Origin: Lycorma delicatula
Taxonomy: Eukaryota > Arthropoda > Insecta > Hemiptera > Fulgoridae
DNA length: 64,000 nt
Assembly (NCBI RefSeq): GCF_047948215.1
Contig: NC_134461.1
Location: 92,130,245 to 92,194,244 of the forward strand
Reading direction: 5' to 3'
Shown: positions 1-11,421 of the stretch, one piece after another
How the letters are laid out: each line of letters starts with the position of its first letter
Numbering within the stretch: the stretch's first letter is position 1
The notes under the pieces: model-generated
The model's database searches: none
What the model was told of the DNA's origin: nothing
What the model saw: the letters and a program-made list of their open reading frames with translations, nothing else
Position numbers and translations under genes: made by a program

Positions 1-31
1 ACTCTCTATGTATTCGTATTTATATATATCG

Positions 32-62
<31 letters not shown>

Positions 63-89
63 TTACCGAATTTTTGAAGAAAGGTACGG

Positions 90-640
90 TATTACTTTCG
101 GTCGCACGGCGGGAATGGGGAGTGAAATTGAATTTTCTTTACGTTTTAAGATATAAGAAGTACGAAAATGCCATTCACTTAAAATTTAATTTCTTATATA
201 TATATATATATATATATATAAGACCTATGGTCTATATATAGACCTATATATATATATATATATATATATAGGTCTATCCATAAAGTTTGTCGCTCAAAAA
301 TTTCAAAAATTGCTTGATTAATTTCATTGAAATTTAGATATCCTATATTAGTGTACCTGAAGTTGTGCATGTGAAAATTTGAAGAAGATTTGTTGAGTTG
401 TACTTGATTTATGATCAATTTAAGGTCTACAGCAGACTACATAAGTCCAATTTGAGATATTTTTTCGGTCGCATGGTAGGATAGGGGAGGGGCAAAATGA
501 ATTGTTTTACGTTTTGAGTTATGAGGATTCTGAAAATAACATTGATATATAAAGGCTTGGTTAAAAATCTTCAAAATTACTAATCAATTCCATTGAAATT
601 TAAATGTGCTGAAGTAATATATATCTGAAGTCGTGCATCT
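90..640 (+). repeat. Direct duplication of a decayed AT-rich unit
   Basis: A unit starting at about 90 (keywords CGGTCGCACGG, TTTACGTTTTAAG, ATTTCATTGAAATTTAGAT, GAAGTTGTGCATG) recurs at about 457 (CGGTCGCATGG, TTTACGTTTTGAG, ATTCCATTGAAATTTAAAT, GAAGTCGTGCATC). The left copy is split by the AT-rich palindromic block at 196-275. Identity is imperfect, so the duplication is not recent. Confidence 0.6.
196..275. repeat. AT microsatellite with nested palindrome
   Basis: Two (TA)n runs flank copies of a GACCTA/TAGGTC motif. The block from about 240 to 275 reads GACC, then alternating TA, then GGTC, so it is fully self-complementary and could extrude as a cruciform. Confidence 0.75.
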
Positions 641-655
641 CTCTCTCCCTCTGCG

Positions 656-722
656 CGCGTGCGTGTGTGTATGCGCACGTGCACGCGAGAGTGTGTGTGT
701 GTGTGTGTGTGTCTGTGTGTGT
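656..722. repeat. GT/GC-rich simple repeat
   Basis: Imperfect (GT)n with CG steps leads into a clean (GT)n run at about 690-722. The predicted Cys/Val-rich peptide here is an artefact of the repeat. Confidence 0.85.
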
Positions 723-727
723 TATAA

Positions 728-1200
728 AGGTGTTCCACGAAGAATCGGATATACTTCACAGGTGTATTCCTCTCATCAAATAATGAAAAGAGTTTACATA
801 AACATAGGTCTGGAAACGCTTCGTTAACGAGTTACGACTAGCGAAAGATTTCGTCCGGAATTCAGCTCCCTCGGTGAAATGAGGTCATACTTAAATTTTT
901 ACGACATTAATTGAGGGGCGAAATTAATGGTTTCCTGTGATTTTTGACCTGAAAAACTGAATAAAATAAATGTTAAAACTGTATTTCCAGAAGTTTTCAT
1001 GATATCCTAAGTAAAACTCAAACATCTGTTGTCTAAAAACTGTTTTTGTTTAGGTTTGCAACACAACTTTGTTAAATGACCAATAAATAAGTAAAATCTG
1101 TGAAAAAAACTAGTAGGGAATTTAATTCTAAAAATAGTGAAGTAAATAAGTCCAATAAAAATCAAATAAACGTTTTAAAAAATCAAATTTAATTGAAAAA
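728..1200 (+). mobile_element. Terminal part of a DNA transposon related to the 16653-19667 element
   Basis: It begins AGGTGTTCCACGAAGAATCG, typical of the GGTGTYCC ends of insect IS630/Tc1-like elements. It shares long blocks with 16653-17009: AATGAAAA-GTT, AACATA-GT-TGGAAACG, CGAGTTACG-CTAGCGAAAG, ATTTCG-CCGGAATT. The match continues past 1130 into sequence that, in the other copy, lies on both sides of a LINE insertion. No transposase or right end was found here. Confidence 0.55.
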
Positions 1201-2112
1201 GAAACAGAACAAAAAATTAATAAAATGACGTGCACGTTGGAAATGACTTATTTTTCAGTATAGTATACATATTAAAAACATTTATGTATTTAATTTTATA
1301 TATATATAAATCGCGAAGTTCCATAGAACTTCGTCGGTAAGAGATGATGAAGTCAACGAACTACGTTTAAAGTTTTCAACGTGACCTAACCTAACAGTGA
1401 AATGAAAATGAGGGAAAACAAATAAAATAAGAGTGAAAACATTATATTTCCGTTCAGTTAGATATGTAATAAAGAATACTTTCAAAAAATACCTCGAATT
1501 TTGTTAGACAACGTTTTTTTCCATTTGATGAACCGCGGGATTCGAATATGTCACTTTATTCATTTTTTTATGGTGACTTTATGAATCGCGCCACTAGATA
1601 ACAGTACTAGATAGCTTACAAAAATTTGATAATGTACTTCAAATAATAAAATTTAAAAGAAAATAAACTACAGCTTGTTTTCATAATAAATCCTGTTATG
1701 TAAATGAAATTACTGAAATGAAACAATTTTTTTAATTCCCATCACTTCTTTAAAAAAATAATAATAATAAAAGTATTGTTTACAAGAGATTATACTAGTA
1801 TTAAAAAAAAGGAATAAATAAAGCAGAAATAAATTCGATTAGTAATATCGAATTTAACGATAAAAATCGAGGGTTACACTTACAAAGTAATAAGTGCAAT
1901 ATTACATCATGGATTTTCGATTCGTAAAGGTCATTATACTAGTTTTATTAAAAAAGGAAAAATATGGTATGAAGTGAATGATATGACTAACAACAACAAA
2001 ATTGGCCGTTAAATTCAATTTGTTTGATCTAAGGCAATAAATTTTGATAATAAATTCGTAAGATAACAATCAATAATTCATAAAAAAAAATAAAAGAATT
2101 GTTTAACAAAAC
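1201..2112. other. AT-rich, nothing recognised
   Basis: Only short A/T runs and stop-rich frames. A small frame at 1282-1485 on the minus strand has no recognisable content. Confidence 0.5.
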
Positions 2113-2832
2113 GCAGTGATGTCCAAAAAAATTACAATGAAATTGTAAACCGTACGGTAAGAGTCTTGCAGATATCATTTCTTCCGCTCAAAAAACAAGC
2201 ATTTCTGTAATATAAATAAAACTGTTTTTAACAAAACGATACTGATATCAAAAAAGGTAATATACTAAATTTCAATTATCAAAATCTGTTATTAATTTAG
2301 AATTTTCTTTAAAAAAAATACATGTTAAATATATGTAATAGACAACAGATATACAATAATAGATAATAAAAAATGTTTAAGCGTTCCATATAATAAGAAA
2401 AAAAAGAAAAATTTGTTACAAAACTCTTACCGGCCCGATTTCATCTATATGTAGTAATACATATCACATTTACAAAAATAATACAATTCTTATGATTATT
2501 CGTTGTTTAATAAATGAAATCCAAGAAAAACAAATTTTTCTTTTTTTTTCTTATTATATGGAACGCTTAAACATTGTTTTTATCTATTATTGTATGTCTA
2601 TTTTATATTACATATATTTAACATTTTTTTTTTTAAAGAAAATTCTAAATTATTAACAGATTTTGATAGAAATGTAGTGTCTTTTACCTTTTTTGATATC
2701 AGTATCGTGTTTTTAAAAACAGTTTTATTTATATTACAGAAATGTTTGTTTTTTGATCGGAAGAAAAGATATCTGCGAAATTGTTACCGTACGGTTTACA
2801 ATTTCATTGTATTTTTTTTTTTTTTGATATGT
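2113..2832. repeat. Large inverted repeat (foldback), arms ~300 bp, loop ~110 bp
   Basis: The left arm (about 2113-2417) and right arm (about 2529-2832) are reverse complements with few mismatches. Paired blocks include ATGAAATTGTAAACCGTACG with its complement near 2785, GATACTGATATCAAAAAAGG with its complement near 2690, and GTTTAAGCGTTCCATATAAT with its complement near 2560. The loop is 2418-2528. There is no transposase. It looks like a foldback or MITE-type element, or an inverted duplication. Confidence 0.85.
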
Positions 2833-3899
2833 ATAATAAAACTAACTAAATACTAAAAAGAAAACTCGTATTTTTAAATAAGTATATAATTCTTTTTTTT
2901 AATAAATTACTTCATCTGACTGTTATAATTACTGCTGATTTATGTCATGGAAAAATTACACTCGTCTGAAAAATAAATAGTTTAGCCGTCTGGCAACTAC
3001 ATAGTTGCAGCAAAAGATTTCTTTTTTAAATTAATAGCTTTTATTTACTTTAAAACTCTTAACAATTTTAAAATATAAATGATAGGTCATTTAAATAATT
3101 ATAGTAATTATAAGTAATTTACAATTTAAATTTTTACAACAAAAAAATAAATATATTTTCTCTTATGTATCTTTTCGTTTGTTATGATAATTTTGTTTTT
3201 TAATTTTGTTTCTGTATTATTATTTATAACGTGCTGATAGCTTGGTTAGTTTCTACTTGTAAAAGGTTGAATACCGTATAAAATGTCGGTTGTTAGCGAC
3301 ATGCGATGCGTGTGGTTAAAGCCTGAAGGGAATCTTTACGTTGAAACCGATAAATCAAATATATAGTACGTATTATTACCACGTGGTTGCTTCTTATACG
3401 GGAATACAACAAAAAAAAATACGATTTTAGTTGTATTGTACGGATTTATCTTTTAACGCGTGAGCGTATGTATATACTTGTACATGGGAATAAATGTATT
3501 ATGTAGTTGGAAACTTAAAGCGGTTCCAACCGATAAAGCAGCAAACAAGATAATCCACCTCCAGCTATGTTTACATAATGAATTGGAGCGATTCCTTACT
3601 ACTATCTATCAAAATACATGTTATCACCTACTTGTAGAACCATAACACGCAAGCACGCACGCGCATACAAAAATATGCAGTTTTGAAAATATTTTAACCT
3701 ACAACTTTAAAATTTTTAAATTAATAAATAATCTCTTTATATTAAAGAAATAAATAACTAACCCGGCGAACCAAATTCCCACTTTTCACTTAGCTTTTTA
3801 AAACTTCGTCTGTTTTGTCGTGACGTAATTACGGTCAATGAATCGTTTCCAAGTTTTATGAAATTTTGACGTAAGGTTCCTTGCTCATAAGATTAATAA
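2833..3899. other. No gene recognised
   Basis: AT-rich sequence with small stop-bounded frames, for example 3460-3645, that show no domain or splice context. Confidence 0.45.
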
Positions 3900-3924
3900 A
3901 CATAAACATAGACCCCTGATTCCG

Positions 3925-4830
3925 CAGGTGAAGCCATGGGTCAGCCGTAGGTTTGGCGAGATCTCCTATTGGTTGACCCAGTTCCTATCTGGTCACGGCG
4001 TGTTCCGGGTATATTTGAATGCACGACAGCGGGCTGATGACCCCTTTTGTTAATCCTGCGGGGAGCTCGACACTCTGAAGCATGCCGTGTTTGCCTGTCG
4101 GACCTGGGACAGGGAGCGCTTGCAATGTACGTTGATTACTGGGCCCGCGTTCGGTGGAGAGTATGTTGGCGAATGAGATACAACTCCGTGTTATATCTGA
4201 ATTTATCACACGGGCCCTTCAACAGAAGGATAGGGCTGCTAGGGCAACGAGGGGATGAGGAACAATTCCCTGCTGAGCTGCTATTCGTTTGTGCATGCAC
4301 AGATGGGTGGGTAGCAGTGATGAGACACGGGGACTCTCGTCGTCTTGTAGAAAAGACCGCAGTCCCGGCGACAATGCTCCTTTGGGTGATCTCGTTTGAG
4401 GCAAAAGGCATAAAGACCGAGTCCCGGTTCCTAGGGTGGAAGAATAGGAACATAGTCGGGCCTGGTAACCTACTCTGGGAGTTAGAGGCAGGCATTAGTA
4501 GATAAGATCCAGCCGGCTTATAAAAGGACATTCCCATGGATTGTGTTATGCTTCACTGTGGATTCCGATTCGGGGGAGAGAGAAAACAAATGGATAGACA
4601 GTGATGATGCACAGGGACTCTGAAGACACTGAGTTCGAAGGCACCTCCTGGGGCTGATTAATGCGGTTTCCGGCCTCTTTGGGGGGGGGGGGCTGGTGAG
4701 GTGAAGGTTTAGTCGGTACGGCGCAGGCTACATACGCCGTAACATCTGCGGAACCTGTTAGCGAGCCCGACACTTTGTCCGTAAATGGGATTACTACCCT
4801 AACCAGAGGAAAAAACAAAAAAAAAGATGG
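3925..4830 (+). mobile_element. R1-like non-LTR retrotransposon, 3' fragment (broken)
   Basis: Translation from about 3967 gives YWLTQFLSGHGVFRVYLNAR, then a CxCGELDTLKHAVFAC zinc-finger-like motif, then TWDRERLQ. This is the C-terminal pattern of R1-clade polyproteins (LTQxLTGHGxF, CxxC...H...C). A stop interrupts the finger, and a frameshift moves the end to LRVISEFITRALQQKDRAAR, which stops near 4257. The GC-rich segment to about 4830 is the 3' UTR, ending in an A-rich tail after AACCAGAGG. It is 5'-truncated. GC content is far above the neighbouring DNA. Confidence 0.75.
4681..4692 (+). repeat. G12 homopolymer
   Basis: Twelve consecutive G in the 3' UTR of the R1-like fragment. Confidence 0.9.
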
Positions 4831-6180
4831 ATAAACATAATTAATACGGACTGATTTGTTATTTTAAACAATGTTTTAAAATGGTAACTAATCTTTTTTT
4901 TTTATGGGTGAAGTTATGTTTTTGTCAGTTTTCCTAGCTGGACACGTGGTATCTCTCACTCCTGATTTTCAATCTCTCTCTCTTTCAGAAACACTTAACT
5001 CGTTCACGTTTTATCGATCTTGAAACTTAATGGTTATCTTTTAAATTATTCCATTACTATCTGACTTCGTCCCTTTCTGGCTTCACTACAAAATATATTT
5101 CTTACGTTAGTTCTCGATAAACTTCTTTCTTATCATTTTCCTTTCAAAAACCATATTTAATAATAGATTTTATTTAAAATAGAAAAAACCATGGACCTAC
5201 AATGGAAGTAACGCCTCCGTGGTATAAGATTGTAATGTCTGATGTCCCTGAAAATAGTGTTCACGGTAATTCTAATATTATATATCATTTTCGTTCTACA
5301 TCGGTTAAACCTTCAAGAAATAATTACATTCGGCTTCCGTTTTATATTTTCTTTTAATTAATTCATTCAATTGTTTTAAAACTCAATCTGATAAATTCAG
5401 TACAAAATAAGCTAAGTCTACGGTCCATGTAAGTACTATTAACAGTAATAAAATATATATTTAAACTAATACAATTAATTATCTTTCTTTTTTCGAATAA
5501 ATAGATGTTAAAAATTTTATTAAGACTAGAACTAGTAGTAAAATGTGTATTTTAAAATTTGTTTTTTTTTTTACAAGTAACGATTATTTGCCATAGTGTA
5601 CAAAAATAATAACTATGTTCATCACTCTCACAAACCATTCTATAAAATGATGAATTATAAAGAAAAAAAAATCGTATGCATAACAGGTTCATTAAGCTTT
5701 CACATAATTTACAAATAATAATTAAATAGAATATTTTTAAAAATTGTGCAGAAATAACTGCCACAGCAAACATTAATGATATTGACCAATAAATCTATTA
5801 CTTGAATATTAGATTAATGGTAGCAATTAATTATACTGATTAATTAATCATAGCATATTTCTAACCACAGTAATAAAATGTCATCATCTTAAGCTTTCAT
5901 CCAAAAAGTCCCGGGTTCACGAAAGATCCCGAAAGGTCGTTCAGGCATGTCATTTTTCATTCGCTAAAAATTTCCATACCATATTCCCACTCACAATCTT
6001 ACAAGGCAATATAATTATTTACAAAAAAAAAGTTCTATTGAATTGCTAATTTTATTATAACTATGCTTTCTTCATTAATAACTAAAAAGTGCCTGATTAG
6101 TTTTATTATATATTGATTAATTAATAAAAAAACGAGCCATAAATTCAATTTTTGTAACATTTCATTGACGTAAAACGGGG
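4831..6180. other. No gene recognised
   Basis: AT-rich, with scattered homopolymers. The frame at 5552-5773 (minus) has only biased, low-complexity content. Confidence 0.45.
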
Positions 6181-7030
6181 GAGTTGAAAGGAGGTTTCAT
6201 TTTTTTACTTTCCCATCTGTATAGCAGCTACAGCTACATAAAAGGGAAAGTTTGGTGATCGGTTAAATTTGGGCACATCCGGTCTTCACTGAATCTTGAC
6301 GAATTGACCCCTAAGGATCCCAGAAAATCGAAAAATGGCATCGGTCAAAATTGGGCATATCCGGTCTTCACCGAATCTTGACGATTTGACCCGTAAGGAC
6401 CCTAGAAAAACGAAAAATGGCAACGAAATTTCCGGGATAAAATGTGCATACGAATGTATGTTGGCGTGTAAATCCCCTTATATTTCCAGAACTAATCGAC
6501 CGATTTTCACCAAACATGACCATAATATTATTATAGTATGATCATTGATGCTATTAAATTTTCAGTTCAAAAGTTTAGGCTGTGGGGAATACAGAGGGGA
6601 AAACGAAATCGTGTCCAGATTTTGCATAAAGGTTACATTTTTTCTAAATTTGTGAATAAAGTAAACAACTTTTGTAAAAAAAAGTTTTGCAAAATTTCAT
6701 CCCCACCCCTAAAAATGGTTTTCATTTTTTATAGAAGGCAGAACAAGGGGTGATTTTCATTGCATTGTTTTTTAAATATTTTTGTGAACAATTATAAAAT
6801 ACATATTTTGTGTAAATTATTTTTACTAAATTCCACCCCCACTTCAAAAAACATTAATAATTTTGAAATTGTAGAAGGCAGAACAATGGGTTTTTCGTTG
6901 CAGGTTTTTCTATTAGCATCTCGTTGGATTCACAAATTTGTTCCCCATCAAACCTATGTTAAAACGGCCCCCCCCCCCCTCTACGTTATACACTTCACAT
7001 CTTACTATGCAGCCGGACTACTGCTGTAGT
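6181..7030 (+). repeat. Unclassified interspersed repeat with internal duplications
   Basis: It contains an exact-period 82-bp tandem pair (6258-6339 and 6340-6421) built round CATCCGGTCTTCAC and GAATCTTGACGA. It then has a looser ~143-bp direct duplication (about 6665-6790 and 6808-6910) sharing the CCACCCC and AGAAGGCAGAACAA blocks. It reads as a decayed transposable element body with no identifiable protein. Confidence 0.55.
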
Positions 7031-8747
7031 CGTCTGTTATGTTTAATTCATAACAAAATTAAATAAATGAATAATATTTAAAGTATAAACATTTATTTTA
7101 AGTGGCCGCTAGTACCGTCACGCCCTCGCGAATGAAATACGGGATGCGCGCGCGCTTTAGTTAGAATCATTGAATTAAATAAACAAAAAATATTATATTT
7201 AAATAAAATTATAAATATTTTATATTAAGTTGGGGGTGTAAGCCGTGCATCAGAAAAAAGCCGCGTGACGGGAAAATCCAACAACTGTGTTCGCAGCTTT
7301 TTTTACATATATTTGAACTATTTTTAATTATGTACAAGTTATGTTTAAAAAAGTAAACATTTAAGATTATTTTAACAAAAATATTTTTAATTTTATTTCT
7401 TTCGAGTCGTAGATCAGCAGGGATTAAATTTATAACTATTCAGTTATTAATTTAAGACAGGAAAGTTATATTTTAGCTAATATCTCTAATAAAATAGTAA
7501 GGATTAAGTGTAGTGGAAGCAGATCAACGATTAGGGAAATCTGTGACGGCAACATGTTAAACGAGATACAGAAGGTTGTTTTATTTTATTTTCCTTTATA
7601 TAATATATATATAAATTTTATATTTAAATATATATAAATTTTATATTTAAATATAATAAATATTATATTTATAATATATTAGAAATCAAAAAAGTTTTAA
7701 ATTGAAAACCATATTATATTGGCAATTCTAATACAATGTTCGCATTTTTTTATAGCCGTATCCATCCTACACAGATAAATAAAAATTATTTAATTGCTCT
7801 AAAATAATCATAAATTGAATATACTCATAAAATCCCTTAAAAGACCTTTTATCCAGGCAATTTTTTTTTTTTTTTAATTATTAAACCTAACAAAATTATT
7901 GATTTCTTACTATTTAAAAAAAATATATTTATATGCATCATGAATTTACCCCCACCAGGCAACGACAATATGCTTGAAAATATTTCTAAATGTGGTCAAG
8001 TGATGAATCATGTACTATTTTCTAGAACATTTGAAGTAAAAAAAAATTTTATTGTAATTAATTACAATTGTTCGTTCCCTTTTCTAGTTTAGTCGGTGGA
8101 AGGAATATGAAAGTGGTTTAATTGTTTTTTTTAGTAGTGATCAGAAGATGGAGAAAAGCAAAGGCTCTTTGATTCCCAAATTTGTGCAAAAACACGCTGG
8201 AAGGGCGACAGAAAAGGTAAATAGTCAACTTAAAAATGTGTCGTTGTAGCCAACAGTAGGAATTTATTTCAAGGTTTCAATTATTCAGTATAAAATAACA
8301 TGAATATTAATAAAATAAATTACGTATAATAATGAAAATTCATAATTTATATAATACGATGAAAGTAATAGAGAGGTTATTAGTCCGAAGTTTTTTTTTA
8401 TTCTTTTACCTTCAGATTAAGAACGACGAAAAGCTTTTTAAAGAATAAATTTAATCAATTATTTACCCTACTTAAGGTAAAAAGTTTATTTTACGTAATA
8501 TATCAGGAGGATGCGTCATTCCCAAGCGATTGGTTTCAACCCAATAATCGATATATTGCTTAAAGTTTTAAATGTAACTTTTTGAGAATTATCAAATGTA
8601 TTTTAACGTAATTTTTCTTTAACATTTGACATTTTCTCATTAATTGTATATTACTGAACCATTTGCTTTTTTAATTTCAAGAGATAAGTTTTAATATAGA
8701 TATTGAATTTAAGATACGACTTAAAAAAGCAAAACCAAATCTGTTTT
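7031..8747. other. No gene recognised
   Basis: Holds a short GC patch near 7100-7160 and tandem AT-rich units (TTTAAATATATATAAAT) at about 7600-7680. Nothing coding is supported. Confidence 0.45.
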
Positions 8748-8905
8748 GCCGACCTCGCTGGCTAAGTAGTTAGCGTCTCGGCATTTTTGCGGAGGTCCCG
8801 AGTTCGAATCCCGGTCAGGCACGGCATCTTTTTTCTTACGCTACCAATTTCCACCGGGATAATAACCATAGCAGTTGATGCCTGCTCTTTAATAACAAAA
8901 AAACC
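8748..8905 (+). mobile_element. tRNA-derived SINE, family A, copy 1
   Basis: The tRNA-like head carries a good A box (TGGCTAAGTAG) and B box (AGTTCGAATCC), followed by CAGGCACGGCATC, CGCTACCAATTTCC and GCAGTTGATGCCTGC. The body recurs at 60887-61088 and the head at 22451, 23077 and 37760-37930. The head lacks a foldable mature tRNA end and continues into a non-tRNA body, so it is a SINE, not a tRNA gene. Confidence 0.8.
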
Positions 8906-9247
8906 TTATTACAATATTTTTAAATTAAATATATTTTTTTGTAAAAATCAGTTAAAACAGGGAAGTGTTAATATATTATTATGCATGAACAGAGCTAGTA
9001 ATTGAAATAGGTAAACAGTTTTCGAGAAACCTTTTGCATCCCTGAATTTTTTTTATTTACTACGTTGAATTTTTTTTTCTTAAGGAATTATCCTTAAGAT
9101 AAAAAAAAATAGGATAAATTTTATCTTTTATTCGATACAGGCTAATTAAACTGACATCTGAAAATAAACAATGTCTCCAGGCAAATCCTTAGACAGCCTT
9201 CTACACTTGTTCACAAGATATGTGTATGGGTTTAGGCGTGTAGAGGT

Positions 9248-9575
9248 AGGCCACCGGGCTGGTCTAGTGGTTAACTCGTTATCGCAAATCAGCTGATTTC
9301 GAAATCGAGAGTTCTAAGATTTAAATCCTTGTAAAGACAGTTACTTTTATACGGATTTGAATGCTAGATCGTGGATACAGGTGTTCTTTAGTGGTTGGGT
9401 TTCAATTAACCACACATCTCATGAATGATCGCCCTAAGACTGTACAAGACTACAGTTCATTTGCATTCATGAGAAGTAATATCATTCTCATGATAAATAT
9501 ATTAATCTTATAATATATGAATTCACTGAAGTAATGTCTTACGGTGATTCCGCAGGCTAAATAGAAAAAGAAAGG
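9248..9575 (+). mobile_element. tRNA-derived SINE, family B, copy 1
   Basis: The head has an A box (TGGTCTAGTGG) and a decayed B box (GATTTAAATCC). The body blocks TTTTATACGGATTTGAATGC, GGTTGGGTTTCAATTAACC, AAGACTGTACAAGACTACAG and CTTACGGTGATTCCGCAGGC recur at 23346-23600, 32437-32640 and, inverted, 45701-45920. It ends with the A-rich CTAAATAGAAAAAGAAAG. Confidence 0.75.
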
Positions 9576-10114
9576 CGTAGACAGGTGATCAGGAAGCTTG
9601 AGGGTATTGGTTCGAGTCTGGATCTGCAGGCTAACTGGAAAGTTACACATGAAGACGCATTGTTGAAAGCTTTATAAGGTTTTTGGTGCTTGAAACAACT
9701 CCAGAGAGTATTTAGTATAGCCTGGATGGCTAGGGTCCCGTTAGGGTGCTTTTCCGCAGAGTCCGACAATTTTTCCTAGTTGTTGTTTGGTATGTTCGTA
9801 GGTTGATTGGTAATAGTCGTTGCTTTAGTATGATAGGTCAAAACTGTGATGTTGCGAACAATTTTTGAGGGTATGAGATTAGAGTTTTGTTATAGCTTGT
9901 AAATATTTATTCGTTATCAGTTTTTTATTCGATTTAGGTAAGTTTGAAAAATATCTTGTTAATTGATGGGTTTTAACATCGATGGAAAGGTCTTCATCTG
10001 CCATCAGTAAGAAATTTCCTTAAGGTTTTGTTGCACTATATAAAAACAAATTTCTACCTCTAAATTATTATTTATATTAAATGATTACTCTGATGATTAG
10101 AAAATAAATATAAT
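9576..10114. other. No gene recognised
   Basis: Possibly more decayed repeat (a GGTTCGAGTC motif near 9610). No coding signal. Confidence 0.4.
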
Positions 10115-10116
10115 TA

Positions 10117-11419
10117 CGAGGGTAAGTCAATTATTATCCGCAATTTAGTTATATTTTTGTTTATGTTCTTAGTACTATCGTGTTGCGCAGATGTCGCATG
10201 CGTGGTTTAATTGCTGTTATGTCTGTGCAGGTTTGATGCTGCTAGGTTAGTTCCATTATTGCTTCCCTGCCGTTAACCATAGCTGCTCCGCTTTCTGTTT
10301 GCACCAAAGAAGAACAACGTTTAGTGATGCGTTTTTTGTGGTCGGAAGATGAATCAGCGGCCGAAATTCGTCGAGGACTTTCGGTACTGTACAGTAACAG
10401 TACACTCCGCAACGGAGTGTCTACGAATGAATTGAAAAATTCAAAAATGGTCACACAAGTGTTACGCACGACAAAGGAGCCGGACGACCGTTTACCGCCA
10501 CAAATGAGGAAAACACTGAGCATGCACGTGACATGGTTTTCTTAGACAGACGAGTAACTATCGATGAAATGGCACATCGTCTGCAAATTAGTCACGGTTC
10601 TGCCTACGAAATCATCCACAACAGACTTGGGTTTCATAAAGTCTGTGCAATAGGATCCCAAAATAAATCACAATTACATAAACAAACGCGCTTGGACATC
10701 TGCCAAAAACATTTGATCGCTATGGTAATGAACGGGACATCTTCTTAAACAGAATCATCACCGGTGACAAAACATGGATCTATCATTACGAGCCGGAGAG
10801 TAAACGACAGAGTATGGAATGGAAACATCCGAATTCCCCCTGCAAAAAAAGTTGAAGACCCAACCGTCCGCTGGAAAACTGATGCTTACGGTTTTTTGGG
10901 ACTCACAAGGCCCAGTACTGGAACATTATGAGGAAAGGGGCACGACAATAAACAATGCGCGTTACAGTGAGATGCTTACTGCCAAGCTGAAGCCTACAAT
11001 TCGAAGCAAACGCCGAGGACTACTGTCAAAAGGTGTGTTGTTGCACGACAATGCCCGTCTACATACTGCTGCCCACACTCCTGAAACGCTCCAGAAACTC
11101 AACTTTGAAGTACCAGCTCGTCCTCCGTATAGTCTTGATCTTGCCCCCTTCTGACTACCACTTGTTTGGTCCACTCAAAGAGGCATTAATGGGCCGTCGA
11201 TTTACCTCGGAAGAAACAGTGAAAGAAGCGGTCCATTCCTGGCTCGCAGCTCAACCGAAAACCTTCTTTTATGAGGGCGTCAGGAAGCTTGTCCAACGAT
11301 GGACCAAGTGCGTTGAAATGCAAAGGAACTATGTTGAAAAATAATGTACATGTAAGTTTCCTATTTGTATTGCGATAAAATGTATAATTACATTGCGGAT
11401 AATAATTGACTTACCCTCG
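10117..11419 (+). mobile_element. mariner element with perfect 30-bp terminal inverted repeats
   Basis: The left end CGAGGGTAAGTCAATTATTA and its complement at the right end match perfectly over about 28-30 bp, and both sides are flanked by TA (10115-10116 and 11420-11421), the expected target duplication. The element is 1303 bp, full length for mariner, and encloses a broken DD34D transposase. The perfect ends against a multiply broken gene suggest it may have been moved by a transposase supplied elsewhere. Confidence 0.93.
10290..11344 (+). pseudogene. mariner transposase, frameshifted
   Basis: Pieces in three frames join to a mariner transposase: EEQRLVMRFLWSEDESAAEI (about 10308), the HTH part VTIDEMAHRLQISHGSAYEI (about 10554), TGDKTWIYHYEPESKRQSME (first catalytic Asp, about 10766), LLSKGVLLHDNARLHTAA (second Asp), YSLDLAP-SDYHLFGPLKEA (third Asp) and a C-terminal WTKCVEMQRNYVEK. 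Counting from the second to the third Asp gives the DD34D spacing. Frameshifts lie near 10535, 10745, in the A run at about 10845, and near 11150. It is not functional as it stands. Confidence 0.9.
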
Positions 11420-11421
11420 TA

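Noticed and set aside
633..827. Cys/Val-rich small frame
   Set aside because: It is the translation of a GT-rich simple repeat.
4047..4537. Frames of 152 (plus) and 133 (minus) residues
   Set aside because: They are wrong-frame readings of the GC-rich R1-like 3' end. The true frame is the broken one with the LTQFLSGHG motif.
8748..8820. Possible tRNA gene
   Set aside because: A and B boxes are present, but the head does not close into a mature tRNA and continues into a repeated SINE body.
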